Source: an uncultured Methylococcaceae bacterium | Lineage (GTDB): Bacteria > Pseudomonadota > Gammaproteobacteria > Methylococcales > Methylococcaceae | Reading direction: 5' to 3' | Assembly: GCA_903857165.1 (NCBI GenBank) | Contig: CAIODU010000389.1 | Coordinates: forward strand, 1-35,730 | DNA length: 35,730 nt | Shown here: one piece after another, positions 1-10,961 of the stretch | How positions within the stretch are numbered: the first letter of the stretch is position 1 | Layout: every line of letters starts with the position of its first letter | Position numbers and translations under genes: made by a program | Notes under the pieces: generated by a model | What the model saw: the letters and a program-made list of their open reading frames with translations, nothing else | Database searches by the model: none | What the model was told of the DNA's origin: nothing

Positions 1-116
1 ACCAAAAGAATCGTCCACGAAAAACACGAAAGGCACGAACGAATCTTGCTTTTGTTCGTGCTTTTCGTGTCTTTCGTGGACTCTATTTCTTTTCTACGGA
101 TCAGATTCTTCATGGG
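1..116. repeat. Dispersed palindromic repeat, copy 1
   Basis: The segment contains two 27-nt arms (14-40 and 54-80) that are near-perfect reverse complements and would form a long hairpin. The arms are built from short tandem-like words such as cacgaaa. The same unit, in the same orientation and with only scattered differences, recurs at 35617-35730, including the flanking 'ctctatt' and 'cggatcagattctt' words. It has no coding potential. It is best described as a MITE/REP-like dispersed repeat; its mobility mechanism cannot be seen here. Confidence 0.85.
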
Positions 117-133
117 ATGCTCTTTCTTAGGAA

Positions 134-493
134 TCACCTAAGGAGTGACATCAACTGGGTGGATTGCATGACGGTTGGACTGACTTCATGGCTAACAGTT
201 AACGCCAAAACACGATCAATGTCCAGCAAGTCAAGCCTTACAACCCCCTGTGCCAATATGACCTGAGACACCTGCCCCTCGGAAATTAGAGTATGAATGC
301 AGGTCATAATCATGAAAAAGTCAAAGGCAAAAAAGCGGTAGGCCGCCACCGTTTCAGCCCACCCGCCGCAAGCGTTCGGGATGCTAAGCTGCGGGTGATC
401 GCCCAACTGACCCAGCAGGATGGCAAGCCGCTCGTCTAGGCGGCGGTCTCCCAAATCCGCCGTCTCCATCTCTTCTCGCGCCCAAGTCGTCAT
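134..493 (-). pseudogene. Truncated IS4-family (Tn5-like) transposase, N-terminal stump
   Basis: The first ~55 residues match the N-terminal DNA-binding domain of Tn5-like IS4-family transposases: W-x-x-E-E-M near the start, then ADLGDRRLDERL, then ACGGWAETVAAYRFF. After that motif the family-typical continuation is lost and the next ~64 residues are not recognisable as transposase. There is no DDE catalytic core. A complete protein would be several hundred residues, so this is a deletion remnant. A dispersed palindromic repeat lies just beyond its 3' end. The identification of the N-terminus is firm; the origin of the C-terminal half is unknown. Confidence 0.75.
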
Positions 494-600
494 CGCCGTT
501 CTCCACTTGTTTTGCCTGCCTCCCAGTTTAATCGGAAATGCAGCAGACGACTTGTGTATAACGATGAGAGCCGGAGCTTGGGAACCAGATATCGCGTATC
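494..600. other. Intergenic spacer with a half palindrome
   Basis: This short spacer lies between the transposase stump and the thiC stop. It holds 'agccggagcttgggaac' at 569-585, a 17-nt exact match to one arm plus loop of a palindrome at 19384-19407. It is therefore probably a degenerate copy of the same small repeat family. No terminator with a clear U-tract was seen after thiC. Confidence 0.5.
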
Positions 601-2535
<1,935 letters not shown>

Positions 2536-2549
2536 TTACGTTGTGTGTC

Positions 2550-2645
2550 GAAACGGCTTCCCTACGCCGGTATTAACCGGAATCAGGTTCGAAGGGTGTC
2601 TCTCAGCCCGGCGCAACGCCCGAGCACCCCCAGCCTTAATGGTTA
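2550..2645 (-). promoter_or_regulatory. TPP riboswitch (THI element) of thiC
   Basis: Read on the minus strand, this leader carries the conserved thi-box blocks in order: a GGGGTGCTCGGGCG helix, GCTGAGAGA, ACCCTTCGAACCTGA, and GGTTAATACCGGCGTAGGGAA. These are the pyrimidine- and pyrophosphate-sensing arms of the TPP aptamer. It ends about 80 nt before the thiC ATG, leaving room for an expression platform over the AGGAGA ribosome-binding site. No clear U-run terminator was seen, so control of translation is the likelier mode. Confidence 0.95.
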
Positions 2646-2653
2646 AGGGCTAA

Positions 2654-2680
2654 ACTATAGCATTACGACGGGTTTTGCAA
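2654..2680 (-). promoter_or_regulatory. Possible sigma70-type promoter of thiC
   Basis: On the minus strand TATAGT (2654-2659) is a good -10 hexamer immediately upstream of the riboswitch. TTGCAA (2675-2680) is a candidate -35, although the 15-nt spacer is shorter than optimal. The position would start the transcript just ahead of the aptamer. Confidence 0.4.
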
Positions 2681-2836
2681 GAAAAAGGGTACAATTCGTG
2701 TTCCCGAACCGGGCTTTTGGGTAAGGCACGCCTTGCACTGCATCGAAAATGTGGTGACCAAATTGGCCTTAACAGTGTTCAAATTATCCACTATCATCGA
2801 CAATAACCTCACAAGAACGGTGGCACGGCAATACAC

Positions 2837-5059
2837 ATGAGAGGGTTCTGGAGAAGTTGGCGATCCAAGCGCTGCCTGTTCGGCGTGGCTCTTGGGCTGT
2901 GCGTGGCTTTGTTAAGTCTTATGCCTTATTTTTCCCTGCTGGAGGAAAAGATAGGCCTTGGCCTATTGTTTGCCCAGCGTGGCGAACTGAATCCTCCTGC
3001 CGAAGTGGTGATTATTAGCATTGACCGGGAATCTGCCAACCTACTGTCTGTTGCAGAGGACCCCGAGCAATGGCCACGGAGGTTCCATGCAAAATTGATC
3101 AGGCGCCTAAACGAGCTTGGCGCGGAACTTATCGGTTTCAATATCTTTTTCAGCACACCTCAACCTGCGGACGATGCCGAAATGGCTGCCGCCATGCAGG
3201 AGAGTGGGTCGGTGGTGCTGGCAAATTATTTGAGGTTGAAACATCTGCAAGGGGACGCTTACATCGAGTCGCTGGAGGAACCCCCGGAGTCACTTGCCAA
3301 GACGGCACTGGCGACAGTCCCGTTTCTCTTGGTTCAAGGCGAAGAGACCGACCGGTTTCTGATTCGTTTTGGGGAAAGCGGCGACCACCCGACGTTTCCT
3401 TTGGTTTTGCAGCGGCTTTTTGTCTTAAAACAGCACGGTGACGAGCTGGAGGGATTGTTGCGGGAGGGGGAAACTGTCACTGCCGATGCCAGCGTCTTGC
3501 CTAGCCGTCCGTTGGCAGTTTTCGCCCCTTTTTTCGTCGGCTTGGAAGTTCTTTTCGGGGGCCAGCCGAAGCTGCGTGACCGGACGCTCCAGCGTTTGCA
3601 CGGTAAATCCTTGCCGCCTGGACAGCGGGCTTCAATGCTGTCTTTGATCGAGACCCTCTCCGGGGAAACAACCCGCTATTTCAATCATTACGGTGCGACA
3701 GGGACGATTCCACGCATTCCGTACCACAGTCTGCTCTTGCCGCAAGAGGGCAAAGCAACACCGGATTTGCGTGGCAAAGTAGCCCTCGTAGGGTTTGACG
3801 AGGAGTTCCAATCCGACAAATCCGAAAACATTTTTTATTCGCCCTTTTCCCCGGTGAGTTCGCTGGAATTGGTTGCGACCGCCATCGCCAATTTGCTTAA
3901 CCATAATGGAATAAACCCGATTTTTGGCCGCTGGGGACAATTCGCCTGGCTGTTTTTGTGGGGAAGCCTGCTCGGCTGGTTATCCTCCAAAAGATTGCGC
4001 GTGGGCTTGTCTTCGATGCTGCTGCTGGCAATAGCTTATTTTGCCATTGCTTGCTGGCTATTTAGAGAATTTTCTTTGTGGCTACCGCTAATTCTGCCGT
4101 TGTTTTGGGTCACTCCCTTGGCAATGATCGGTTGCCTAGTTGACAACTATGTGATGAGATCCCAAGAAAACCGGAAAATCCATTCGGTCATCGACCGTTT
4201 CATCCCCGATGAAGCGACTAACCGGACGGATAACTCAGAAGACGAAGACCGTGGCGAGAGCAAGGTCTCCTTCGGGGTTTGCCTTGCCACCGATGCCGGG
4301 CAATACACGTCCTTGGCGGAAAAAATGAATCCGATGGATCTCGGCGAACTGATGAACGATTACTACAGCACCCTGTTTCCCATGGTCAGGCAAAATGGTG
4401 GATGGGTTTCCGACGTGACCGGCGATGCCATGATGGCGATCTGGACAGTCCCCATATCCCAAAACGATATACGCCTTGGCGCGTTACGCGCGGCATTGGA
4501 CATTTTGCATGCCGTCGATTGTTTTCAAGACAAACGCCATGTCAGGCTTCCCATTCGCATGGGGCTACACTGTGGCGAAATGCGCGTCGGGTTCGTCGGA
4601 GGCAAGGAAAATGCGGCGTATCGAGCGGTTGGGGACACGGTAAACACCTCCGCCCGCCTGGAGGGGCTTAACAAACTATTGGGAACCCGTATCTTGGTTT
4701 CCCTGCCGCTGATTAATGGCCTGGCTGGGTTCATTACCCGCCCAATGGGCAGCTTCATGCTGGCGGGCAAAACCCATTCGGTCGATGTGCATGAACTCAT
4801 CGCACCCGTAGGCGAGTCCGCGCCTTGGTTAGCCGGCATGATTGCATGTTTCGACGAAGCCTTGGGGCTGTTCCAAGCGGGGAAATGGCAAGCGGCGGCG
4901 AACGCTTTCGAAGCATTGTCGTGTAAATTTCCCGAGGACGGGCCGACCCGGTTTTACGCAAGAACCGCCCGTGCCAATGCCGAAAATCCATTGGCGACCC
5001 CGGACATGGCTGCAATCCAAGTGTTAAAATCAGTTCCTGGCGCCCTTGCCCCGAAGTGA
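2837..5059 (+). CDS. CHASE2-domain class III adenylate/guanylate cyclase
   Basis: The 740-residue inner-membrane protein has one N-terminal membrane segment (~12-34). A periplasmic CHASE2 sensor region (~40-350) is followed by three membrane segments (~365-437), a class III nucleotide cyclase domain (~478-650) and a C-terminal TPR-like helical tail. The two metal aspartates D486 and D530 are present with the usual 44-residue spacing, as are transition-state N603 and R607. The position that normally holds the purine-selecting lysine (before the GD motif) is D526, so cAMP versus cGMP specificity cannot be assigned. It probably converts an envelope signal into a cyclic nucleotide. A dicarboxylate transporter gene begins 17 nt after its stop, suggesting co-transcription. 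Confidence 0.9.
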   Translation: MRGFWRSWRSKRCLFGVALGLCVALLSLMPYFSLLEEKIGLGLLFAQRGELNPPAEVVIISIDRESANLLSVAEDPEQWPRRFHAKLIRRLNELGAELIGFNIFFSTPQPADDAEMAAAMQESGSVVLANYLRLKHLQGDAYIESLEEPPESLAKTALATVPFLLVQGEETDRFLIRFGESGDHPTFPLVLQRLFVLKQHGDELEGLLREGETVTADASVLPSRPLAVFAPFFVGLEVLFGGQPKLRDRTLQRLHGKSLPPGQRASMLSLIETLSGETTRYFNHYGATGTIPRIPYHSLLLPQEGKATPDLRGKVALVGFDEEFQSDKSENIFYSPFSPVSSLELVATAIANLLNHNGINPIFGRWGQFAWLFLWGSLLGWLSSKRLRVGLSSMLLLAIAYFAIACWLFREFSLWLPLILPLFWVTPLAMIGCLVDNYVMRSQENRKIHSVIDRFIPDEATNRTDNSEDEDRGESKVSFGVCLATDAGQYTSLAEKMNPMDLGELMNDYYSTLFPMVRQNGGWVSDVTGDAMMAIWTVPISQNDIRLGALRAALDILHAVDCFQDKRHVRLPIRMGLHCGEMRVGFVGGKENAAYRAVGDTVNTSARLEGLNKLLGTRILVSLPLINGLAGFITRPMGSFMLAGKTHSVDVHELIAPVGESAPWLAGMIACFDEALGLFQAGKWQAAANAFEALSCKFPEDGPTRFYARTARANAENPLATPDMAAIQVLKSVPGALAPK

Positions 5060-5075
5060 TTGACTGAACGAAGCC

Positions 5076-6326
5076 ATGAGCCATTCCAATGGTAAAACCA
5101 TACCCTTTTATAAAACCCTATATTTTCAGGTAATCGTCGGCGTGATTGCCGGGGTGGCCGTTGGTCTGCTTTGGCCCGAGTTTGGCGCGAAGCTCAAGCC
5201 GCTGGGCGACGGCTTCATCAAGCTTATCAAGATGCTCATCGCCCCCGTCATTTTCCTCACCGTTTCCTTAGGCATTGCCCACACCGGCGACATGCGCAAA
5301 GTAGGCCGGGTGGGGTTGAAGGCGCTGCTGTACTTCGAAGTCGTCTCTTCGCTCGCTTTGTTGATTGGGTTGATCGTTGTCAACCTCTGGCAGCCAGGCG
5401 CGGGCATGAACATCGACCCAAAAACCTTGGACGCGGGAGTCGTCTCCAGCTACACCGCCGGGGCGAAGGCGATGGGCACGGTGGACTTTCTGCTCAACAT
5501 CATCCCCAACAGCGCGGTCGATGCATTTGCCAAGGGCGAGATACTCCAAGTGCTGTTGTTTTCGGTGTTGTTTGGCTGGGCGCTTGGCGCACAGGGCGAA
5601 CGCGGCAGGCCGTTGTATGAGTTGCTGGAGCGGCTGTCCGGGGTTTTTTTCCAAATGATCGACATGATCATGCGTTTGGCCCCGCTAGGCGCTTTCGGTG
5701 CGATGGGCTTCACGATAGGCAAGTATGGCGCAGGGGCGCTGTTGTCATTGGGCAAGTTGATGGCCGGGGTTTATCTCACCTGTGCCTTGTTTATTGTCGT
5801 CGTGCTGGGTCTGATTGCCCGGTTCAGCGGCTTCAGCCTGTGGAAGCTGATCAAACACATCAAGGATGAACTGTGGATCGTGTTGTCCACCTCATCCTCG
5901 GAAGCGGCGTTGCCGGGGATGTTGGTAAAACTGGAAACCTTTGGCTGCGCCAAGTCAGTCGTGGGCTTGGTGATTCCCACCGGCTATTCGTTCAATCTGG
6001 ACGGCACCTCGATCTATCTGACCATGGCGGCGGTGTTCATCGCCCAAGCCACCAATATTGATCTTAGCCTGGTGCAGCAACTAACCCTGTTGGCCGTGCT
6101 GTTGTTGACCTCCAAGGGCGCGGCGGCGGTGACGGGCGGCGGTTTCATCACCTTGGCGGCGACTCTGTCTTCGATGGACGTGTTGCCGGTGGCCGGCCTG
6201 GCTTTGTTGCTGGGGGTGGACCGGTTCATGTCCGAGGCCCGAGCCATCACCAACCTGATCGGCAACGCCGTGGCCACCGTGGTCATCGCCAAATGGGAGG
6301 GGGAATTTGAGGATATGGATGATTAG
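5076..6326 (+). CDS. dctA: Dicarboxylate:cation symporter, DctA/GltP family
   Basis: The 416 residues are close to the length of DctA. It is a DAACS-family inner-membrane symporter that imports C4-dicarboxylates or acidic amino acids with H+ or Na+. Hallmarks are the serine-rich reentrant loop [12 protein letters not shown], the substrate/cation motif [16 protein letters not shown], the second hairpin with [13 protein letters not shown], and [18 protein letters not shown] near the C-terminus. The pattern is closer to DctA than to glutamate transporters, but the substrate is not certain. It lies 16 nt downstream of the CHASE2 cyclase and may share its transcript. A strong hairpin follows it. 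Confidence 0.92.
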   Translation: MSHSNGKTIPFYKTLYFQVIVGVIAGVAVGLLWPEFGAKLKPLGDGFIKLIKMLIAPVIFLTVSLGIAHTGDMRKVGRVGLKALLYFEVVSSLALLIGLIVVNLWQPGAGMNIDPKTLDAGVVSSYTAGAKAMGTVDFLLNIIPNSAVDAFAKGEILQVLLFSVLFGWALGAQGERGRPLYELLERLSGVFFQMIDMIMRLAPLGAFGAMGFTIGKYGAGALLSLGKLMAGVYLTCALFIVVVLGLIARFSGFSLWKLIKHIKDELWIVLSTSSSEAALPGMLVKLETFGCAKSVVGLVIPTGYSFNLDGTSIYLTMAAVFIAQATNIDLSLVQQLTLLAVLLLTSKGAAAVTGGGFITLAATLSSMDVLPVAGLALLLGVDRFMSEARAITNLIGNAVATVVIAKWEGEFEDMDD

Positions 6327-6347
6327 CCATTCGATAATCCTGGACAC

Positions 6348-6375
6348 TGTCTTCCGGCATCCCTGCCGGAAGACA
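6348..6375. terminator. Strong hairpin between convergent genes
   Basis: A perfect 12-bp stem (6348-6359 with 6364-6375) closes on a 4-nt tccc loop. It is located 22 nt after the dctA-type stop and ahead of the 3' end of a convergent small gene. There is no U-tract on either strand, so it may be a bidirectional terminator of weak type or an mRNA-stabilising hairpin. Confidence 0.5.
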
Positions 6376-6494
6376 CGCTATAAGCTATCGCCTTGGCTCA
6401 GTTGGATGCCTTCATTTTTCCATGCCATGGTTTGTCGGCATTGATGTGAAGAATTCCATCAAGCGTTCAGTAAATGCGACGATAACCAGACTGC

Positions 6495-6806
6495 TCAAGG
6501 GCATTGTAAGCGATTTCCAACGAAGTGGCAGCCCATTGCTGTTGCTGTTAATAAATTATCTTTTTCTTTAAAGTTCAGCTCAATGACTTTGACATGTTGT
6601 TTTTTCATCTCTTTCATCCACGTCATCACTTCCGGCGGGACATCAACTTTGCCTTTAGTCGGCGTTGACTTGCCTAGCGTGGCACTCGCCGGGGCGGCTT
6701 GTAGGGTTGCTTCTTCGGCACATACTCCGACTTGGCTTGCCAATACTAGAGTCAATCCGAAGATGGACAAAAACACGGTTTTTTTTGGACTGATAATTCT
6801 TAACAT
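6495..6806 (-). CDS. Small secreted protein of unknown function
   Basis: The 103-residue product begins with a basic stretch and a hydrophobic core (about residues 11-27). It has a probable Sec cleavage near GVCA/EEA, giving a mature protein of about 73 residues. The mature part is lysine-rich and includes VPPEVMTWMKEMKKQHVKVIEL. It ends with two cysteines, in GCHF and LQCP, that could form a disulfide. An AGGAG ribosome-binding site precedes the ATG. It lies downstream of, and in the same direction as, the FecR-barrel gene, about 100 nt after it. I do not recognise the family. Confidence 0.7.
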   Translation of the reverse strand: MLRIISPKKTVFLSIFGLTLVLASQVGVCAEEATLQAAPASATLGKSTPTKGKVDVPPEVMTWMKEMKKQHVKVIELNFKEKDNLLTATAMGCHFVGNRLQCP

Positions 6807-6909
6807 TTTAAAAACTCCTAAATTTTTGGATAGTTATTTTGAACGAGAACCCTTTCAAGGCTTAACCCCTGAACGAGGCTTTTTTTCCGAGCTAACGGTA
6901 AATTTTCCA

Positions 6910-9900
6910 TTAGAAGGATAGGGTAATGCGTCCATAAAATGAACGGCAGGGGAAAAACGGTGCCTGTTCTGTTGTCTGGAAGCGTAAATTGTTACTCTGA
7001 TAATTGAAGTGTTGGTCTAATAAGTTACGGATATCGAATTGGATAATCCCCCAGCGTTTTGGTAGGCGATAACCAATGGATGTGTCCATGAGGACGAAGT
7101 CATCTTGCTTGTATGCCCCTGTGTTATCGTCTGTATTATCGACAAAAACCTGCTGGTTGACATAAGTCGTTTTAACTTGGGAAAACCAGCCTGATGGATC
7201 AAAATAAGAAAAGGTTAGAGGCAAGGTATGGGTTCGGGTGCTTGGATTAAATTTAGATAGATTGTAATCGCGATTGAAAAAATCCTCATAATTGTACTCC
7301 AAACGTACACTGATCCGATCTGTAGGCATCCAATATACATAGCCATGATAGTTTTGTTCCCTCCATGAGAAGTAGCTGGCTTGATGCTCAATAGTATTGA
7401 GATAGGGTGCATTGAGATTGCGCTGACTAATTTCAATGCCGGTCGATAGCTGCGAATTGATGTGTTGATCCAATGCGAAACCATAACGGGTGGTGTCAGT
7501 CCCATAAGGATCATCATAAAATTGATTGAAACCTGAAACTTGCACGGGTTCTAAAGTTTGATCCCCAACCCTTACCTGGCGTAGTGTGCGGAAATAGGCA
7601 AAGCGCAGTGCCGTTTCATCGAACAATTGCCACGTCAATCCTAGTTTGGGAAGGACTTGTGTTGTGTCTATTTTATAGGTGTTAAATTTTAGGGAGTTGA
7701 TGCCCAAACCAAATGTCCACCTCATACGCTCTGGATATCGGGTATGAAGATAAACATAGCCATCTGTTGAGATGATTTGTTCGCTATCGTTGGGGGTAGG
7801 GGTAGGGATATTGTCTGTAAATGTATTGTATCGTCCGTCATCTTCAATATGACTGGCACCCATGACTGAGTTGAACAGAGTGTGGCGAAAAATATACTGC
7901 ATTTCACCACTGAAGACCTGAAAGCTTACATTGACTTTACTAGCACCTTGTCCATAGCTTATTCTACTATTGTTAGACGAGTACGCAAAAGAAGTCAACA
8001 AATCCGAAGACGGTGTAGGTGACCAATGGCTACCTAGCCGATAAATATCGGAAGTTTCATGGTGTCGGTAGCTATTTATATCCGATAAATCGTATACGGT
8101 TGGGGCAAAAATAAGGGGGAGAAAGCCATTTTCGGTATCCCGATGCCGATATTCCGCCATTACATTGAAGTTCGATACCACTTGGGCCTGTAGATAAGCC
8201 GTATAGAGGTTTTGATCAATATCGTTGTTTTTCCGAAAGCCCGAGGTGGCGTAATGCATTTGCCCTAAGCTGCCGGATAGGTTGTTGTAGATGCCCGATA
8301 ACACCGTTTCGTTGCCCCAAGTATTGAAACTGCCGACGGTGGCTGAAGGCAGCAGGGAAACTTGGTTGCGGGCAAACAAGGGGTTGAACTCGTTCATCGA
8401 TGGGTCGGTTGGACCCAAGCCGGAGACGGTCAGCAGATTCCTTTCCGCTTGCTGCGGCTGCAAGGGCGTGATGTTGATTGGTTGCAACATTTGGGATTGC
8501 AACAATGAACTAACGCGGGCCACGTCTTGGCGTTGTATATTCAGGTAGGAGTCAGAGAGAAGGCGGTGCGCGGTATAGTTGGCTGGATTGGTGTTCAGGG
8601 AATTGAACGCTTCGAGTTGCCCTAGCCGTTGAAAACCCACTTGGTTGTAGATGCGGCCCAGTGCCGAACCGCGTGCGGCGAGGTCGTCGTCAAGCAATAG
8701 CTTGGAACGGTAAACCGCGCGGTTGCCGTTCAGTTCAATGGCTTTCCGCATGTCCTGCACGGCTTCCACTTCCCGGTTTTCGGTCTGCTTTTTGATTGCA
8801 CCGTAAAACCAAGGCGTTGGGTCTTTGGGGTCGAGCCGCTTGGCCAGTTCGAACTCGGTTGCAGCGACCTTGCTGTTTTTCTGTTCGTAATAGGCCTTGC
8901 CTAGGTAACTGCGGGTCAATGAGTCATCAGGGTCAAGGTTGGCGGCGATTTCAAAATCGGCAGTGCCGGCCTCCAAGTCACCCGCACGGATTTTCGCCAG
9001 CCCCAAGCCAAAGCGGGGCAGGGGGTCGGAGTTGTCGAGGTCAATGGCCTTGCGGAAGCTTTTTGCCGCTTCGGTGTAGTCCATGGTGTTTAGTTGGGCA
9101 AAGCCCTGCACTGCCCAAGCCCGCGCCAGCCGAGGATTGATTTTAGTGGCCGAGGCTGCCGCTTCAAGCGCCTCTGTGCGCCGGCCCAGGGAGGCGAGCA
9201 GTTCGGCCTCGCGGGCGCGGGCCAAGGCATTGCCGGGATCAAGTTTCGCGGCTTGGCTGGCCGCTTGCAGCGCGGCATCCAATTGGAAATCCGCCTGCCG
9301 CACGTAGGACAGGGCAGTCCAGCCAATAGCCGATTGGGGCTGCCGTTCGGTTGCCCGTTGCGCGAGTTCCAAGGCTTTGGCTTTGCCGTTTTGCGCCAGC
9401 GCGACGACGGAACGCAAGGCCAGAACTTCGCCTATGCGCGGGTCGGCATCGGCTATGCCTTCCAGCAATGGCCGGGCCTCTTCCACCCTGCCCATGCCGA
9501 TGAGCAAGCCGGCGCGTAGCACTGGGGCGGGATTCCCCGCCGAATCCAAGATTGCCAAGGCACCCAGGCTGTCACCATCAAGGTAGCGAGAGAGAGCCTG
9601 CTTCACCGCCGGGTCGGCTGTTTTCTGTTGTAGGTCATGCAGATCGATGACCGGGGGGTAGTAGAGCGCCCACTGCACGGCATCACGCGGAGAAATCAAA
9701 AGTTTGCGTACAGGCGCTTCGCCGGCCTTGGCGACGGCCGCCTGTCCGTCGGTGAGGGTCACGCCACCCTTGTCGTTGGATGCGTCAACTGTGCCTTCAA
9801 GCACGGAGACTTGGCTCTGGTCGTCGTCGGTGGAAACGAGGAACTCAGTGCCACGGATGGCGGCATTGACATAACGGGTGCGGACATCCAGCGAACTGGG

Positions 9901-10266
9901 GGTGCGGCTGCGCACATAAATGATGCCCTTGAGCAAGTCCAGCCAAGAGGGGCCCCTAGTTTTAAGGCCGGAAAAGACCACGGTGGTTTGCTGATTGAGG
10001 GAAATCACCGTCTTGTTATTCAATTCCAGGGTGGCGCGGCTCTGCGAGCGGGTGCGCACCCTGTCACCGGGGCAAAAGTCTTGTTCGGGGGACACGGGTT
10101 TCCATTCCTCCGGCCCAAATTCTTGGACATCCAATCCGCCTTGCAGCGACATCAGGCGGGCCGCCCTCAGGTCACAACTAGCCTCCGCAAGTTGGGGGGC
10201 GGACAGCCCTGCCAACAAGGCCGCCACAAACAAAATGCCAAAGCAGTATGAAGAACGTAGACGCAT
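6910..10266 (-). CDS. FecR domain - TPR - outer-membrane beta-barrel protein
   Basis: This 1118-residue protein combines three modules. A signal peptide ends near residue 29 (AEA/SCDL). A FecR-type domain (~60-165) contains the hallmark RTRYVNAAIRGTEFLV and SVLEGTVDA. A TPR solenoid (~245-515) has repeats such as AARSFRKAIDLDN-like and EFELAKRLDPKDP. A C-terminal ~480-residue segment rich in alternating aromatic/polar strands ends in ITLSF, with the terminal Phe typical of outer-membrane barrels. There is no recognisable TonB plug. TPR-plus-barrel architecture resembles polysaccharide exporters such as PgaA and BcsC, but the FecR module is different, so substrate and role are unknown. The barrel-coding half is visibly more AT-rich than the FecR/TPR half. 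Confidence 0.85.
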   Translation of the reverse strand: MRLRSSYCFGILFVAALLAGLSAPQLAEASCDLRAARLMSLQGGLDVQEFGPEEWKPVSPEQDFCPGDRVRTRSQSRATLELNNKTVISLNQQTTVVFSGLKTRGPSWLDLLKGIIYVRSRTPSSLDVRTRYVNAAIRGTEFLVSTDDDQSQVSVLEGTVDASNDKGGVTLTDGQAAVAKAGEAPVRKLLISPRDAVQWALYYPPVIDLHDLQQKTADPAVKQALSRYLDGDSLGALAILDSAGNPAPVLRAGLLIGMGRVEEARPLLEGIADADPRIGEVLALRSVVALAQNGKAKALELAQRATERQPQSAIGWTALSYVRQADFQLDAALQAASQAAKLDPGNALARAREAELLASLGRRTEALEAAASATKINPRLARAWAVQGFAQLNTMDYTEAAKSFRKAIDLDNSDPLPRFGLGLAKIRAGDLEAGTADFEIAANLDPDDSLTRSYLGKAYYEQKNSKVAATEFELAKRLDPKDPTPWFYGAIKKQTENREVEAVQDMRKAIELNGNRAVYRSKLLLDDDLAARGSALGRIYNQVGFQRLGQLEAFNSLNTNPANYTAHRLLSDSYLNIQRQDVARVSSLLQSQMLQPINITPLQPQQAERNLLTVSGLGPTDPSMNEFNPLFARNQVSLLPSATVGSFNTWGNETVLSGIYNNLSGSLGQMHYATSGFRKNNDIDQNLYTAYLQAQVVSNFNVMAEYRHRDTENGFLPLIFAPTVYDLSDINSYRHHETSDIYRLGSHWSPTPSSDLLTSFAYSSNNSRISYGQGASKVNVSFQVFSGEMQYIFRHTLFNSVMGASHIEDDGRYNTFTDNIPTPTPNDSEQIISTDGYVYLHTRYPERMRWTFGLGINSLKFNTYKIDTTQVLPKLGLTWQLFDETALRFAYFRTLRQVRVGDQTLEPVQVSGFNQFYDDPYGTDTTRYGFALDQHINSQLSTGIEISQRNLNAPYLNTIEHQASYFSWREQNYHGYVYWMPTDRISVRLEYNYEDFFNRDYNLSKFNPSTRTHTLPLTFSYFDPSGWFSQVKTTYVNQQVFVDNTDDNTGAYKQDDFVLMDTSIGYRLPKRWGIIQFDIRNLLDQHFNYQSNNLRFQTTEQAPFFPCRSFYGRITLSF

Positions 10267-10383
10267 TGACCATCTCTTCGGTAGTTAAAGCGATTTCCGA
10301 TAAAGATTGTGCGTCTGTTTGCTTTTCAAGGCAAGCACAAATTTTCCAAAATGAACTTTTGTGCGTATCTGCGGTACTTGCCA

Positions 10384-10755
10384 TTAACCGCAAACCCCCG
10401 TGGCACAGCGCCGCTGGTAATGCCAGCGGGCGAAGCGGGCATAACCCCACCGAATCATTGGCAATAAGTGCAGTATTTGGCAAATGCTTGCCAGCCATCG
10501 GAAATAGGGTAGCGCCTGCCACAGCACGACGAAACCGTCGGCGCCCTTGTGGATTTGGCCGGTGTCGTCAAGCACATGAAATTCCGCCATCGCGTCTTCG
10601 CGCTTCAGCCCCCTTTGCGTTAATGCCTCATCATCGCAGGCTATGTCCACCCAGTGAATCGGGATCAAACTTTTTAGTTTTTGATAATGGGCAATCTCAC
10701 GGCTGCACAAAGGGCAACCCCCATCAAATAAAACGGTAAGACTGGTTACGCTCAT
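10384..10755 (-). CDS. DCC-family (DUF393) thiol-disulfide oxidoreductase-like protein
   Basis: The 123-residue protein starts with a beta strand followed by [11 protein letters not shown], the D-x-x-C-P-x-C signature of the DCC/DUF393 family, which has a thioredoxin-like fold. The tail has the family-typical YFRWLAS... and a hydrophobic stretch near [14 protein letters not shown]. Its partner and substrate are unknown. A GAGG ribosome-binding site supports the ATG. It is transcribed divergently from cysN across a ~200-nt spacer. Confidence 0.88.
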   Translation of the reverse strand: MSVTSLTVLFDGGCPLCSREIAHYQKLKSLIPIHWVDIACDDEALTQRGLKREDAMAEFHVLDDTGQIHKGADGFVVLWQALPYFRWLASICQILHLLPMIRWGYARFARWHYQRRCATGVCG

Positions 10756-10961
10756 ATTCGCCTCGTTGGTGGAAACGCTTAAACAGGTTTGAACTAAAAA
10801 CGGCGACTGAGTTCGTCGGGTGGTCGCTTTTCGTGCGGTTGGCCCATCCTGATGCCTGCCCGAAGACCGTGAGCAGCCGCCCGCGTCCTTCCCAATGGCT
10901 TAATTTTGTCCAAGCCTTTTGTGCTAAAATTTGCGCACTCCTCCACTGGAACCCTCTGCCC

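Noticed and set aside
10833-10961. Upstream 43-codon extension of cysN
   Set aside because: The residues show no family similarity, and the ATG at 10962 directly precedes the conserved N-terminal block.
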